From Pseudoteredinibacter isoporae (lineage in GTDB: Bacteria; Pseudomonadota; Gammaproteobacteria; Pseudomonadales; Cellvibrionaceae): a stretch of 64,000 nucleotides of DNA. This document shows, piece after piece, positions 35,000-45,299 of this stretch; the first letter of the stretch is position 1, and every line of letters starts with the position of its first letter. The stretch is taken from positions 682,001 through 746,000 of the forward strand of contig NZ_JAAONY010000002.1 in NCBI RefSeq assembly GCF_011602085.1, given 5' to 3'. The notes under the pieces are model-generated. The model was not told the origin of the DNA, ran no database searches, and saw nothing but the letters and a program-made list of their open reading frames with translations. Made by a program: the position numbers and the translations under genes.

Positions 35000-37030
35000 A
35001 TGAGTCAGCGCCGTAAAATTTTGGTCACCAGCGCACTGCCCTATGCCAATGGTCCTATCCACCTTGGCCACCTGGTCGAATATATTCAAACCGATATTTG
35101 GGTGCGCTTCCAAAAACTGCGTGGCCACGACTGTCACTATGTTTGCGCCGACGACGCTCACGGCACCGCTATCATGTTAAAAGCGGAACAGCTTGGCATC
35201 ACCGCCGAAGAGCAGATTGCCAATGTTAAAGCGGATCACGAAAAAGATTTTGCCGGTTTCCATATCGCATTTGATAACTACGGCTCTACCCATTCGGAAG
35301 AAAATCGTCAGTACTCCGAAATGATTTACAAACGGTTGCAGGAAAACGGCCACATTGCCAGCCGCACGATCACCCAGGCCTATGACCCGGAAAAAGAACT
35401 GTTTCTGGCCGATCGTTACATCAAAGGCACTTGCCCCAAATGCAAGGCGGAAGACCAGTACGGCGACAACTGTGAAGTGTGTTCCGCCACCTATTCGCCC
35501 ACAGAGCTGATTAACCCGAAGTCAGCCATTTCCGGTGCCACACCAATATCTAAAGATTCCGAACACTTTTTCTTCAAACTGCCGGAATTTACCGATTTTC
35601 TGAAAGACTGGACTCGCAGCGGAACCCTGCAACCCGAGGTCGCGAACAAGCTGGCCGAATGGTTGGATGCCGGTTTGCAGGAATGGGACATCTCTCGCGA
35701 CGCGCCCTATTTTGGTTTTGAAATTCCCGGCCAGAGTGGAAAATATTTTTACGTATGGCTGGACGCACCTATCGGCTACATGGCCAGTTTTAAAAACCTC
35801 TGTGACCGGGAAAACCTGGACTGGGACGAATACTGGAAAGCGGACAGCGAAGCCGAGCTTTACCACTTTATCGGCAAGGACATCGTCAACTTCCACGCCC
35901 TGTTCTGGCCCTCCATGTTGCATTCGGCAGGTTATCGCAAACCGACCGCCGTTAACGTTCACGGTTTTCTGACCGTCGATGGAAAAAAGATGTCCAAGTC
36001 ACGCGGCACCTTTATCAATGCCGCGGCTTACCTGAGTCATCTCGATCCGGAATATCTGCGCTATTATTTCGCTGCCAAACTGACAGCCAGCGTCGACGAT
36101 CTGGATTTGAATTTGGAAGATTTTGTACAACGCGTGAACTCCGATCTGGTCGGCAAAGTGGTAAACATTGCCAGTCGCACCGCCAAGTTTGTTCAAAAAG
36201 CCGGTGGTGAATTGTCCAGTGATGTCGCCGATACCGAACTGTGGCAGAAGTTCATCGATGCTGAAGACAACATCGCTGAACTCTATGAACAGCGTGAATA
36301 CAGCAAAGCCATGCGCGAAATCATGGCGCTGGCCGACGCCGCCAATGAGTATATTGCCGCACAGGCGCCCTGGAGTTTGGCGAAAGAAGAAGGCAACGAA
36401 CAGAAGGTTCTCGACATCTGCAGCCTGGGTGTGAATATGTTCCGCGCCCTGATGCGTTTCCTGAAGCCGGTTTTGCCTGCAACCGCCGAAAAAGCGGAAA
36501 TCTTTTTGGGTGAAACACTGAGCTGGGAAGACAAGCTGAATTATCGCGCGGGTGCCATCAACAAGTTTAAACCTCTCATGATGCGCATTGAATCGGACAA
36601 GGTTGCCGCTATGGTAGAAGACAGCAAACAAGCCGCTGCCGAAGCCATGCAGGCTGCTGCAACACCTGCCGCCAGTGGCCCCCTGGCCGAAGAGCCCATC
36701 GCCGAGGAAATTAACTTTGATGATTTTGCGAAAGTTGATTTACGTGTTGCCCTGATCAAACAGGCTGAACATGTTGATGGTGCCAAAAAGCTTTTGAAGC
36801 TGACACTGGATCTCGGTGGCGAAACACGTCAGGTATTCTCCGGCATCAAAAGCGCCTACGCGCCTGAAGACCTGCAAGGCAAGCTCACCGTCATGGTGGC
36901 CAATCTGGCGCCTCGTAAAATGAAGTTCGGCATGTCCGAAGGTATGGTGCTGGCCGCCGGGCCAGGCGACAAAGAAATTTACCTGCTTGAGCCCCACAGC
37001 GGTGCCAAACCAGGCCAAAGGGTGATGTAA
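35000..37030 (+). CDS. metG: Methionyl-tRNA synthetase
   Basis: The enzyme charges tRNA-Met for initiation and elongation. The 676-residue protein has the class I signature [11 protein letters not shown] near residue 14, a zinc knuckle [17 protein letters not shown] near 145-161, and KMSKS near residue 332. A C-terminal EMAP-like tRNA-binding and dimerisation domain ([12 protein letters not shown] onward) follows an alanine-rich linker. It is the full-length E. coli type. Upstream it is divergent from apbC; the rsx operon follows on the same strand. Confidence 0.97.
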   Translation: MSQRRKILVTSALPYANGPIHLGHLVEYIQTDIWVRFQKLRGHDCHYVCADDAHGTAIMLKAEQLGITAEEQIANVKADHEKDFAGFHIAFDNYGSTHSEENRQYSEMIYKRLQENGHIASRTITQAYDPEKELFLADRYIKGTCPKCKAEDQYGDNCEVCSATYSPTELINPKSAISGATPISKDSEHFFFKLPEFTDFLKDWTRSGTLQPEVANKLAEWLDAGLQEWDISRDAPYFGFEIPGQSGKYFYVWLDAPIGYMASFKNLCDRENLDWDEYWKADSEAELYHFIGKDIVNFHALFWPSMLHSAGYRKPTAVNVHGFLTVDGKKMSKSRGTFINAAAYLSHLDPEYLRYYFAAKLTASVDDLDLNLEDFVQRVNSDLVGKVVNIASRTAKFVQKAGGELSSDVADTELWQKFIDAEDNIAELYEQREYSKAMREIMALADAANEYIAAQAPWSLAKEEGNEQKVLDICSLGVNMFRALMRFLKPVLPATAEKAEIFLGETLSWEDKLNYRAGAINKFKPLMMRIESDKVAAMVEDSKQAAAEAMQAAATPAASGPLAEEPIAEEINFDDFAKVDLRVALIKQAEHVDGAKKLLKLTLDLGGETRQVFSGIKSAYAPEDLQGKLTVMVANLAPRKMKFGMSEGMVLAAGPGDKEIYLLEPHSGAKPGQRVM

Positions 37031-37167
37031 AAAGATCAGGCGAGCTGCCCCTCCCAAGAAAAAAGCTCGCCAGCTCATATCGTATACGGCGTACCGCAAT
37101 GATATTGAGCAACCTATAGCAATACCGATTCTCAGGAATCGGAGTGATTACAGATAGTGGAGCGACG

Positions 37168-37743
37168 ATGGCTGACTTTGCCATTATTTTGATCAGCACC
37201 ATACTGGTGAACAATTTTGTTCTGGTACAGTTTCTCGGACTGTGCCCCTTTATGGGCGTATCCAATAAACTCGAGACCGCAATTGGCATGGGTGGCGCAA
37301 CCACTTTTGTGCTGACCCTGGCCAGCATCTGTAGCTACCTTGTGAATAATTATTTATTGGCGCCCCTCGGACTGGATTACCTCCGCACCATCGCTTTTAT
37401 TCTGGTGATTGCAGTAGTGGTACAGTTCGCAAAAATGTTTATCGAAAAAACCAGCCCGCTGCTTTACCGGGTGCTGGGTATTTTCCTGCCACTGATCACC
37501 ACCAACTGCGCCGTACTTGGTGTGGCTTTGCAGAACACCAATAAAAACCACAACTTTATGGAATCTACATTTTACGGCTTTGGCGCCGCGATTGGATTTT
37601 CTCTGGTGCTGGTTTTGTTTTCTGCAATGCGCGAACGCCTGGCCGTGGCCGATGTGCCCGCGCCCTTTCAAGGCGCCGCCATTGGCATGGTAACGGCCGG
37701 TTTAATGTCGCTGGCGTTCATGGGTTTTGGAGGATTGGTTTAA
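37168..37743 (+). CDS. rsxA: Electron transport complex subunit RsxA
   Basis: RsxA is an integral subunit of the Rsx/Rnf complex, an ion-coupled ferredoxin:NAD-type electron pump that in enterics also reduces SoxR. From ATG 37168 the product has 191 residues, six membrane helices and the twin cysteine loops [12 protein letters not shown] and [11 protein letters not shown] that hold the membrane-embedded iron site. A GTG 24 bases earlier is open, but the GTGGAG site and the usual [10 protein letters not shown] start favour this ATG. It is the first gene of rsxABCDGE. Confidence 0.94.
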   Translation: MADFAIILISTILVNNFVLVQFLGLCPFMGVSNKLETAIGMGGATTFVLTLASICSYLVNNYLLAPLGLDYLRTIAFILVIAVVVQFAKMFIEKTSPLLYRVLGIFLPLITTNCAVLGVALQNTNKNHNFMESTFYGFGAAIGFSLVLVLFSAMRERLAVADVPAPFQGAAIGMVTAGLMSLAFMGFGGLV

Positions 37744-37756
37744 ACCGAATTAGCCC

Positions 37757-38383
37757 ATGGATCTGAGTAATTTACACCCTCTGTTATTAGCATTATTGGT
37801 ACTTGGCGGTCTGGCCATTGTGTTTGGTGCTATTCTCGGCTTCGCCGCAGTGCGCTATAAAATCGAAGGCAATCCGATTGTTGATCAGGTTGATAATCTG
37901 CTACCGCAAACGCAGTGCGGTCAGTGTGGTCATCCCGGTTGTCGCCCCTACGCCGAAGGCATTGCCAACGGCGAGGAAATTAATAAATGCCCTCCCGGCG
38001 GCCAGGAAACCATTAATGCCATCGCCGATTTACTCGGCGTTGATGCCCCCGAGCTGGATGCTGAGCACGGCGCCGAATCCGATGTTCCCCAAGTGGCCTA
38101 TATTCGAGAGGACGAGTGCATCGGTTGCACCAAGTGCATTCAGGCATGTCCGATGGATGCCATCCTTGGTTCTGCCAAACATATGCACACGGTGATTGTC
38201 GACGAATGCACCGGCTGTGACTTATGCGTTGAACCCTGTCCGGTAGATTGTATTGAAATGCGCGATGTAGAAGTTACTTTGAGCAGTTGGAAGTGGCAGC
38301 TGCCCTCCCCTCTGGATGGCGTAAGCCAGCAAGGTATTATCGCCACCGATCGTTCTCCCAAAGTTGAGGGCGATGCCGCATGA
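37757..38383 (+). CDS. rsxB: Electron transport complex subunit RsxB
   Basis: RsxB is the ferredoxin-like subunit. The 208-residue protein has one N-terminal membrane helix, then the CxxCGxPGC four-cysteine domain ([20 protein letters not shown]) and two 4Fe-4S motifs ([16 protein letters not shown] and [16 protein letters not shown]). The conserved SWKWQLP end is present, with a short tail. It starts 13 bases after rsxA and overlaps rsxC by four bases. Confidence 0.95.
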   Translation: MDLSNLHPLLLALLVLGGLAIVFGAILGFAAVRYKIEGNPIVDQVDNLLPQTQCGQCGHPGCRPYAEGIANGEEINKCPPGGQETINAIADLLGVDAPELDAEHGAESDVPQVAYIREDECIGCTKCIQACPMDAILGSAKHMHTVIVDECTGCDLCVEPCPVDCIEMRDVEVTLSSWKWQLPSPLDGVSQQGIIATDRSPKVEGDAA

Positions 38384-41250
38384 GCCAGTTAATTTACCCA
38401 TTGCGTGGCGGTGTTCACCCACCGGAAAATAAAGCCCAGTCCCTGCAAATTGAACTGCAACACAGTGCTATTCCCGAGGAACTGGTTTTGCCTCTGGGCC
38501 AACATATCGGTGCACCGGCCGAAGCCATTGTCGAGGTAGGTGACAAGGTGCTGCGCGGACAAATGATCGCTGAGCCGAACGGCCCGTTCAGCGCGGCGAT
38601 ACACGCCAGCAGTTCCGGCGAAGTTATTGCCATCGAACCGCGCCCGATTCCACACAGCTCGGGATTGTGGGGCGACTGCATCGTGATTCGCTGCGATGGC
38701 GAAGATCGCTGGGTTCCATTACAGGAAACCGAAAACCCATACGCGCTGGAAGCCGATGATTTATTGCACCGCATTCGCCTGGCTGGAATCGCCGGTATGG
38801 GCGGTGCAGGTTTTCCTACTGCCGTAAAACTGCGACCACCAGCCACCAGCCCAATCGATACGTTGATTATTAATGGCACCGAGTGCGAGCCTTACATCAC
38901 CGCCGACGATGTTCTGATGCAAGAACGTAGCGACGATATAATTCGTGGCTGTGCACTCCTCGCCCACATTCTTGGTGAGCCGGACAATATCCTGATTGGT
39001 GTTGAAGACAACAAGCCCAAGGCCATTGCTGCGCTGGAACAATCGCTGAAGAATCTGGATGCCAGTGAAGTTCCCGGCATCGATCACATTCAAGTGGTCA
39101 GCTTTCCCACCAAATACCCTTCCGGTGGCGAAAAGCAATTGATTCAAATCCTAACAGGCAAGGAAGTGCCCAGTGGCGGCCTGCCAGCTCACATTGGCAT
39201 TGTGCTGCAAAATGTCGGCACCACTGTTGCAATCTGGGAAGCCATCAAATTTGGCAAGCCACTCACCGAACGAATCACCACCGTGGTCGGCGAAAGTCTG
39301 CAGCAACAAGGCAATACCCTGGTGCGAATCGGCACCCCCAGCGACTTTGTACTCAAACAGTTTGGTTTCAGTGAACAAGATTGCGCTCGCCTGATTGCCG
39401 GCGGACCGATGATGGGCTTTAGCCTGCCCGACATCAACGCTCCGATTGTCAAAACCAGCAACTGTCTGCTGGCCCCAAGCCATCAGGAAATGCCTGACCC
39501 GGAACCGGCGCAAGCCTGCATTCGTTGTGGCCATTGCGCAGAAGCCTGCCCGGCAAGTCTTCTGCCCCAGCAGTTGTACTGGTATGCGCAAGCTAAAGAT
39601 CACGATCGCCTGCAAGCCCACAACCTGATGGATTGTATCGAATGCGGTGCCTGCGCCTATGTTTGCCCAAGCAGTATTCCTCTGGTGCAATATTACCGCG
39701 CTTCAAAAGGCGAAATTCGCCAGGCCGCCATTGATAAAGAAAAATCAGATCGCTCCCGTCAGCGTTTTGAGTTCCGTCAAAAACGTATTGAAGCCGCCGA
39801 GGCCGAAAAAGAAGCCAAGCGCCTGGCTCGCAAAAAAGCCGCCGAAGCGGCCAAAGCCGCGGCCAAACCGGCTCCGGGAACCGCCCCTTCCGACCCAGTG
39901 GCCGCCGCGATGGCCCGCGTACAAGCCCAGCAGGATGATCCGGCCGAGCAATTGGCAAAACTGGAACGCGCCTTCAACAACGCCACCAATCGTGCCAAAA
40001 GCGCTGAAGAAAAATGGCAGCAAGCCGAGGCAGACGACCAGAAAGCCAAGCTTGAGGCTCGCTTCAAGCAGGCTCAAGTGCGCATGAAAGATGCCGAAGC
40101 CAAACTGACCGAATTCAAACAGAAGCAACAATCGACAAGTGCGTCTGTAGACAGCGATGATCCGATCGAACGCGCCAAAGCAAAAGCTCAGCAGCGCCTG
40201 AGTATGTCGCCATTGGAAAAAGCCCGGAAGAATCTGGAAACCCTGCAAGAACGCCTGAAAAAAGCGGAACAAAAAGCCGCTGAAGCCGACGATGACAAAC
40301 GCGATGCCTTGAATGCAGCAAGCGATAAGCTGAAGCAGAAAATTGAAGCCGCCGAACAAGAACTCAAAGACCTGCAAGCCAGCACCACCGTGCCGGAGGC
40401 AAATGCCGTCGACCCGGACAGCATCGAAGATCCAATCGAACGGGCAAAAGCAAAAGCCCAGCAACGACTGAGTATGTCGCCACTGGAGAAAGCCCGGAAA
40501 AATCTGGAAGCCATGGGCGAGCGCTTGAAAAAAGCGGAACAAAAAGCTGCGGAAGCCGACGAAGACAAAAAAGCAGCAATGGATTCAGTGGTTGATAAAC
40601 TCAAGCAGAAAATCTGCGATCTGGAACAGGAAATCAATGAGCTGCAAGCAGCGGCCCCTGCCCCTGCCCCTGCCCCTGCCCCTGCCCCTGCCCCTGCCCC
40701 TGCCCCTGAAAAACAGTCTGCCGTTGATCCTGACAGCATTGAAGACCCTATTGAGCGGGCGAAAGCCAAGGCCATGCAGCGCCTGACGATGTCGCCAACT
40801 GAAAAACTGCAGAGCAGCCTGAAATCCCTGGAAGCCCGCTTGAGCAAAAGCGAAGAAAAGCTGGCCGCTGCGACCGATGATCAACGTTCTGCACTGGAAG
40901 CGGCCGTCGCCAAGTTGCAGGACAAGATTGCTACCGTAAAACAGGAAATCAGCGAAGCAGAGTCGGCTGAAAATGCTGGCAAAGAAAACACGCCGGAACC
41001 CGAAGTGGTCTCAGCTGTGGAAGATGCCGCTGCAGCCGCAATCGCCAAGGCGAAAGAAAAGGCTGCTGCCCAGGCCAACATGAGCCCGGAAGAAAAACAG
41101 CAGGCGCAGATAGATTCTCTGAAACAGCGAATCGATAAAGCCCAGCTTCGTCTGGATAATGCGCTTGCCGAAAACAGTGATAATATTGATGCGTTCAAGC
41201 TGGGGCTTGAAAAGCTGCAAAACAAACTTGCCGAATTGGAGGCCGAATAA
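38380..41250 (+). CDS. rsxC: Electron transport complex subunit RsxC with extended repetitive C-terminus
   Basis: RsxC carries NADH- and FMN-binding domains and two 4Fe-4S clusters and links the complex to the soluble electron carrier. The catalytic part spans about residues 1-450, with [29 protein letters not shown], and the clusters [12 protein letters not shown] (near 380) and [12 protein letters not shown] (near 417). From about residue 450 to 956 the protein is highly charged and repetitive, predicted coiled coil, with five related units of about 85-100 residues and an (Ala-Pro)9 stretch. Enteric RsxC has a shorter version of this tail. The function of the tail is unknown. Confidence 0.95.
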   Translation: MSQLIYPLRGGVHPPENKAQSLQIELQHSAIPEELVLPLGQHIGAPAEAIVEVGDKVLRGQMIAEPNGPFSAAIHASSSGEVIAIEPRPIPHSSGLWGDCIVIRCDGEDRWVPLQETENPYALEADDLLHRIRLAGIAGMGGAGFPTAVKLRPPATSPIDTLIINGTECEPYITADDVLMQERSDDIIRGCALLAHILGEPDNILIGVEDNKPKAIAALEQSLKNLDASEVPGIDHIQVVSFPTKYPSGGEKQLIQILTGKEVPSGGLPAHIGIVLQNVGTTVAIWEAIKFGKPLTERITTVVGESLQQQGNTLVRIGTPSDFVLKQFGFSEQDCARLIAGGPMMGFSLPDINAPIVKTSNCLLAPSHQEMPDPEPAQACIRCGHCAEACPASLLPQQLYWYAQAKDHDRLQAHNLMDCIECGACAYVCPSSIPLVQYYRASKGEIRQAAIDKEKSDRSRQRFEFRQKRIEAAEAEKEAKRLARKKAAEAAKAAAKPAPGTAPSDPVAAAMARVQAQQDDPAEQLAKLERAFNNATNRAKSAEEKWQQAEADDQKAKLEARFKQAQVRMKDAEAKLTEFKQKQQSTSASVDSDDPIERAKAKAQQRLSMSPLEKARKNLETLQERLKKAEQKAAEADDDKRDALNAASDKLKQKIEAAEQELKDLQASTTVPEANAVDPDSIEDPIERAKAKAQQRLSMSPLEKARKNLEAMGERLKKAEQKAAEADEDKKAAMDSVVDKLKQKICDLEQEINELQAAAPAPAPAPAPAPAPAPAPEKQSAVDPDSIEDPIERAKAKAMQRLTMSPTEKLQSSLKSLEARLSKSEEKLAAATDDQRSALEAAVAKLQDKIATVKQEISEAESAENAGKENTPEPEVVSAVEDAAAAAIAKAKEKAAAQANMSPEEKQQAQIDSLKQRIDKAQLRLDNALAENSDNIDAFKLGLEKLQNKLAELEAE
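39880..41247 (+). repeat. Five-unit coding repeat in the RsxC tail
   Basis: Units begin at about 39880, 40150, 40411, 40726 and 40981. The best-conserved ones share [20 protein letters not shown] and then [11 protein letters not shown]. The first and last units are more divergent. At the DNA level the second and third units are nearly identical over long runs, which suggests recent unequal recombination. Confidence 0.8.
40654..40707 (+). repeat. GCCCCT hexanucleotide microsatellite (nine copies)
   Basis: Nine perfect GCCCCT copies encode (Ala-Pro)9 between the third and fourth repeat units of RsxC. As a hexamer it can change copy number without a frameshift. Confidence 0.95.
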
Positions 41251-42302
41251 TGTCTTTCCTGCGCGCCAGTTCGCCACATGCCCACGGCCGAGTGGATACT
41301 CAATCGGTTATGCGTACCGTTATTCTGGGAACTCTACCCGGGCTTGCGGCACTGACTTACTTCTTTGGTATCGGCAGTTTAATCAACATCACCCTGGCAC
41401 TTATTTTTTGCCTGGGTGCTGAGGCTGCCATTTTAAAACTGCGCAAGCGCCCTCTTGGCTTTTACCTGCGCGATTACAGCGCTGCGGTCACCGCCGTACT
41501 GCTTGGCTTGGCGCTGCCCCCCTATTGCCCCTGGTGGGTGGTCATGGTCGCCAGTTTGAGCGCCATCGTTCTCGCCAAACAGCTTTATGGCGGCATGGGT
41601 TACAACCCCTTTAACCCCGCCATGGTGGGCTATGTGGTGGTATTGATTTCATTCCCGCTGCAAATGAGTCAATGGCCTACTCCGCTCCCGCTGGCCGAAC
41701 AACTGCCGTCAGTGGGTGCTGCCCTGCAACAAGTCTTTAGCAGTGAAGGCCTTGATGCCTACACCAGCGCCACCGCATTGGACATCGTGAAGCAAAACAA
41801 TAGCCAGCTGATGAATCAGGTTTACGCGGACAATGCCTTGCTTCGAGAGGGTGCCCTCGCAGGCGCCGGCTGGGAATGGGTCAACCTCGGCTTTTTAATG
41901 GGTGGTTTATACCTGCTCTATAAAAAAGTATTTACCTGGCATGCGCCGCTCAGCATGCTCGCCGCACTCAGCCTTTGCGCATTGCTCGGTTACGATTCCG
42001 GCAGTTCCCAATCCGGAGGCTCACTGGCTCTGCATTTGTTCAGTGGCGCCACTATGCTCGGGGCATTCTTTATTATTACAGACCCGGTCAGCTCAACGGT
42101 ATCGACTCGCGGGCGCATTATTTTTGGTGCCGCCATTGGCGTACTGGTCTATATCATTCGCGTGTTGGGCAACTATCCGGATGCGGTTGCCTTCGCCGTT
42201 CTGCTGATGAATTTCGCCGCACCGTTTATTGATTACTACACCGTACCGCGCAGCTACGGTCACGATAAAGCGCGCCGGGCGACGGAGAAGCAAGAGCCAT
42301 GA
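41250..42302 (+). CDS. rsxD: Electron transport complex subunit RsxD
   Basis: RsxD is a membrane subunit with covalently bound FMN. The 350-residue protein has about nine membrane helices. LHLFSGATMLGAFFIITDPVS carries the SGAT motif whose threonine takes the flavin phosphodiester. The start overlaps the rsxC stop (TAATG) and the stop overlaps rsxG by four bases, so the subunits are translationally coupled. The start has the usual HAHGRVDTQSVMRTVIL block. Confidence 0.94.
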   Translation: MSFLRASSPHAHGRVDTQSVMRTVILGTLPGLAALTYFFGIGSLINITLALIFCLGAEAAILKLRKRPLGFYLRDYSAAVTAVLLGLALPPYCPWWVVMVASLSAIVLAKQLYGGMGYNPFNPAMVGYVVVLISFPLQMSQWPTPLPLAEQLPSVGAALQQVFSSEGLDAYTSATALDIVKQNNSQLMNQVYADNALLREGALAGAGWEWVNLGFLMGGLYLLYKKVFTWHAPLSMLAALSLCALLGYDSGSSQSGGSLALHLFSGATMLGAFFIITDPVSSTVSTRGRIIFGAAIGVLVYIIRVLGNYPDAVAFAVLLMNFAAPFIDYYTVPRSYGHDKARRATEKQEP

Positions 42303-42973
42303 CCTTAGGCAATTCCATTGGAAGAAACGCCATTATTCTCGGCGCCTTTGCCCTGCTGACCGCAGCCGTGCTGGCTGGGACTCAATTGTTGACCAAAGAT
42401 CGCATTGCCGCGGAACAGCGTAAAGCCGCCGAGCAAGCTCTGCTGGAAATTATCTCCAGCCTGCCGGAAAAACACGACAACGATATGCTGGCCGAATCTC
42501 TCGACATTCCCAAAAGCCTGCAGGAAAGCTTGTCCTGGCGAGACGCTGAAAAAGTGTATATCGCCAAAAAAGGCGAGCAGGTTTTGGCCTACCTTGTTCC
42601 AGCCATTGCACCGGATGGATACAGTGGCGACATTAAAATTCTGATCGGCATTACGCCCAACGGCCTTGTCACCGGTGTGCGAGTTCTGGCCCACAAAGAA
42701 ACACCTGGCCTGGGTGACAAAGTCGAACTGAAGAAGAGTGACTGGATTTTAAGCTTCACCGGTCGCAGCTTGACACCTGAGAACGAAAGCACCTGGGCCG
42801 TGAAAAAAGATGGTGGTGATTTCGACCAGTTTACGGGAGCAACCATTACCCCCCGCGCTGTGGTAAATCAGGTTAAAGCTTCGGTACAGGCATTCAGCCA
42901 GTGGCTGAAAACCAAAGACGCTGACGATCAACGCGAACATTCCATCGCCAAAGTAGAATCGAGCCATGAGTGA
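42299..42973 (+). CDS. rsxG: Electron transport complex subunit RsxG
   Basis: RsxG has one N-terminal membrane anchor (residues about 8-28) and a periplasmic FMN-binding domain. In the 224-residue product the flavinylation motif [12 protein letters not shown] is intact. Family block [22 protein letters not shown] precedes it. It overlaps rsxD by four and rsxE by eight bases. Confidence 0.94.
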   Translation: MTLGNSIGRNAIILGAFALLTAAVLAGTQLLTKDRIAAEQRKAAEQALLEIISSLPEKHDNDMLAESLDIPKSLQESLSWRDAEKVYIAKKGEQVLAYLVPAIAPDGYSGDIKILIGITPNGLVTGVRVLAHKETPGLGDKVELKKSDWILSFTGRSLTPENESTWAVKKDGGDFDQFTGATITPRAVVNQVKASVQAFSQWLKTKDADDQREHSIAKVESSHE

Positions 42974-43688
42974 TAAAACCGTAAACTACGCTGACATCAG
43001 CAAGAACGGCCTCTGGACCAATAACCCTGCACTGGTCCAGCTACTGGGCTTGTGCCCGCTGCTTGCTGTTACCGGCTCAGTGGTGAATGCTCTTGGCCTG
43101 GGGCTGGCAACCCTACTGGTATTGCTTGGTTCCAATATCAGCGTGTCCCTGATTCGCCACGCAGTGAGCGATGCCGTGCGATTGCCGGCCTTCGTGATGA
43201 TTATCGCCTCTTTCACCACCGCTACCGAGCTACTGATGCAGGCGTTCACCTACGAGCTGTATCAGATTCTGGGGATTTTTATTCCACTGATCGTTACCAA
43301 TTGCACCATTCTAGGTCGCGCTGACGCCTTCGCCAGTAAAAACGGTGTGCTCGCCTCAACCGTCGATGCCATTATGATGGGCCTGGGTTTTCTGATTGTT
43401 TTGCTGCTTTTGGGCGCGGCTCGCGAATTACTCGGGTCCGGTACCTTGTTTGCGGGCATGGACCTTCTCTTGGGCCCGCTCGCAGCGGATTGGGAAATCT
43501 CGGTGTTTGGCCAGGAATACCCTGGCTTACTCGTCGCCTTGCTGCCACCCGGTGCCTTTATTGTGACTGGCTTTTTGATTGCCGCCAAAAACGCGGTAGA
43601 TCACTACCAGCAAGAAAAGGCCAAAGCCAAGCAAGCACCCAAAACTACAGGCAGCCGACGGGTTCGCACCACCGGGCATATTAGCTAA
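42966..43688 (+). CDS. rsxE: Electron transport complex subunit RsxE
   Basis: RsxE pairs with RsxA in the membrane core. The 240-residue protein has six membrane helices and cysteine loops [15 protein letters not shown] and [16 protein letters not shown], homologous to those of RsxA. A basic cytoplasmic tail ends the protein. It is the last rsx gene; nth, which often follows, is not here, and a TetR-family regulator comes next. Confidence 0.94.
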   Translation: MSDKTVNYADISKNGLWTNNPALVQLLGLCPLLAVTGSVVNALGLGLATLLVLLGSNISVSLIRHAVSDAVRLPAFVMIIASFTTATELLMQAFTYELYQILGIFIPLIVTNCTILGRADAFASKNGVLASTVDAIMMGLGFLIVLLLLGAARELLGSGTLFAGMDLLLGPLAADWEISVFGQEYPGLLVALLPPGAFIVTGFLIAAKNAVDHYQQEKAKAKQAPKTTGSRRVRTTGHIS

Positions 43689-43737
43689 ACTTATTAGCGA
43701 AAATACATATAGCTCAGTGAAGGCGGACTCACTCATC

Positions 43738-44442
43738 ATGGCAGGTGAAAAAGACAGCGAAAAACAAGATCTGGCGATTGAGATCAAAGGCCGCCAGCCT
43801 CGACGGGCAAACAGTCGACATCGTCGCCGGGAAATTCTCGAAGCGACTCTGCGGATCATCGCCCGCGATGGTATTCGTTCTGTTCGCCATCGCGCCATTG
43901 CCAAAGAAGCTGAAGTCCCCCTTTCGGCGACGACCTACTACTTCAAAGACATCAAAGATCTGATTAACGATGCCTTCGGTCTCTTTATTGAAGAGAGCCA
44001 GGTACGCAATGCCTGGCTAAAAGAACAAACCTTCGCTCTCTACCAGAACAAGCTGGCAACCCGGGGCGAAAACACGCTGTCCCCCGAACTGCTTGAAAGC
44101 TTGTCTATCGATGCGTCCACTCTGGTGCTGGAGCATATTCGCCGTCAGGTGGACGATGTTCAGTCCCGCCGCCTGGAACATGCTTTTCTCAACGAAACCC
44201 TCCACAACCGCAGTCTGGAAGAGAAGTATCAGGTACTGCGCGGAGAAATCTTACAGGCCATTCAGCAATTTCTCGAACTGCTGGGTAACGATGCTCCCGA
44301 AGCCGATGCCCATTCACTGCATGGCATTATCCAGTGGCTGGAATACCTGCTCGTGGTCGAGAACTGTCCCGAGAACTGGCAACTCGCCGAGAGCACCCTG
44401 CAACGCCATATTCAGCGCCTCTTCAGCCCAATAGAAAAATAA
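43738..44442 (+). CDS. TetR family transcriptional regulator
   Basis: The 234-residue protein has a basic N-terminus and a TetR helix-turn-helix at about residues 30-75 (RREILEATLRIIARDGIRSVRHRAIAKEA, then VPLSATTYYFKDIKDL). The C-terminal ligand domain is helical, with no assignable effector. The frame is open to a GTG at 43717; the ATG at 43738 is preferred, but neither has a strong site. It lies 49 bases after rsxE and could be co-transcribed; whether it regulates rsx is unknown. Confidence 0.85.
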   Translation: MAGEKDSEKQDLAIEIKGRQPRRANSRHRRREILEATLRIIARDGIRSVRHRAIAKEAEVPLSATTYYFKDIKDLINDAFGLFIEESQVRNAWLKEQTFALYQNKLATRGENTLSPELLESLSIDASTLVLEHIRRQVDDVQSRRLEHAFLNETLHNRSLEEKYQVLRGEILQAIQQFLELLGNDAPEADAHSLHGIIQWLEYLLVVENCPENWQLAESTLQRHIQRLFSPIEK

Positions 44443-44613
44443 TGTTTCCCGAATGTGCACCTGAACGGTTCAATCTACCGATTGAACGGTTTTAAGTGCC
44501 CATGGATTTGAGGTGGGGTTAACAGGTTTCCATTCCCCAATAATGCTAATATGATCTGATCAACCGGTGTGGTGAGTCCGGCTACAAAGTGTCAGATCCG
44601 AAGGTTTACCAGG

Positions 44614-45195
44614 ATGAACCCAGCAACCCTGCAACACCCCAGCCCCGCATTCTTTCACAGACCCTTTGGCCATATCATTTGCGCCCTGAGTTTGTTTATC
44701 GCCAGCCTCGAAACCCAGGCGCAGATATATCGCTGGCAGGACGAATCCGGCAAGTTTCAATACAGTGATAAACCTCGTCCCGGCGCTACCCTGATCAAGG
44801 AAGCGGAGGAAAAACCGGCCGAAGTTCTGGAAGCCCTGCCCGCCCAGCAACAGGAGCAGCAAACCGATATTGTCCAGGGCGAAGGTAAGGAAGCACTGCA
44901 GCAAGATATCGCCAGTAAGTCAGAAGACGACAGTGACATTGTCAGCGTTCAGCCAGCACCACAGTCCACCGTGCAGCCAAAAGAAGTCAGTAGCAGCATG
45001 AGTGAAAGTGATCAGGCCCGCCTCAAGGAGCTCAGCCGAAAACACCGCCGTTGCGCCAGCAGTCGAACGCGGATGAGCAAACTGCAAACCCAATTTCAGC
45101 AACGCAAGCTGGAAGGTGCTCCTGAGCAGACTCTGGATTATTTGCAGCGCTCAATCGCTCGACAAGACAAGCTGGTTAGCCGCGATTGCAGCTGA
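44614..45195 (+). CDS. DUF4124-domain secreted protein
   Basis: The 193-residue product has a signal peptide (about residues 15-38, ending ETQAQ). A DUF4124 domain follows (IYRWQDESGKFQYSDKPRPG), a short beta-rich module common in periplasmic proteins of gammaproteobacteria. The rest is Gln/Ser/Glu-rich, with a basic helical C-terminus containing two cysteines. The function of DUF4124 is not known. The ATG at 44614 has a GAAGG site; the frame is open 15 codons earlier. Confidence 0.75.
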   Translation: MNPATLQHPSPAFFHRPFGHIICALSLFIASLETQAQIYRWQDESGKFQYSDKPRPGATLIKEAEEKPAEVLEALPAQQQEQQTDIVQGEGKEALQQDIASKSEDDSDIVSVQPAPQSTVQPKEVSSSMSESDQARLKELSRKHRRCASSRTRMSKLQTQFQQRKLEGAPEQTLDYLQRSIARQDKLVSRDCS

Positions 45196-45254
45196 ATACC
45201 ACGCGCAGAACCATAGGCTCTGAGAACGATCAAAAGGGAAAATGAGAAAAGAAT

Positions 45255-45285
45255 ATCAGGAGGTGATTGATTTCCACCTCCTGAT
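45255..45285 (-). terminator. Terminator of the SulP gene
   Basis: ATCAGGAGGTG pairs exactly with CACCTCCTGAT around nine bases. On the minus strand it is followed by ATTCTTTTC. It lies 15 bases beyond the SulP stop; a DUF4124 transcript from the left could also end here. Confidence 0.7.
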
Positions 45286-45299
45286 TGAACGCTCCCGCC

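Noticed and set aside
37039-37071. GGCGAGCT/AGCTCGCC hairpin after metG
   Set aside because: It has a 17-base loop and no T run, so a terminator call is not supported. Read-through into rsx is possible.
40150-40980. Repeats in rsxC considered as CRISPR or phage tail fibre repeats
   Set aside because: They are in frame, far longer than CRISPR units, and encode a coiled coil in a recognisable RsxC.
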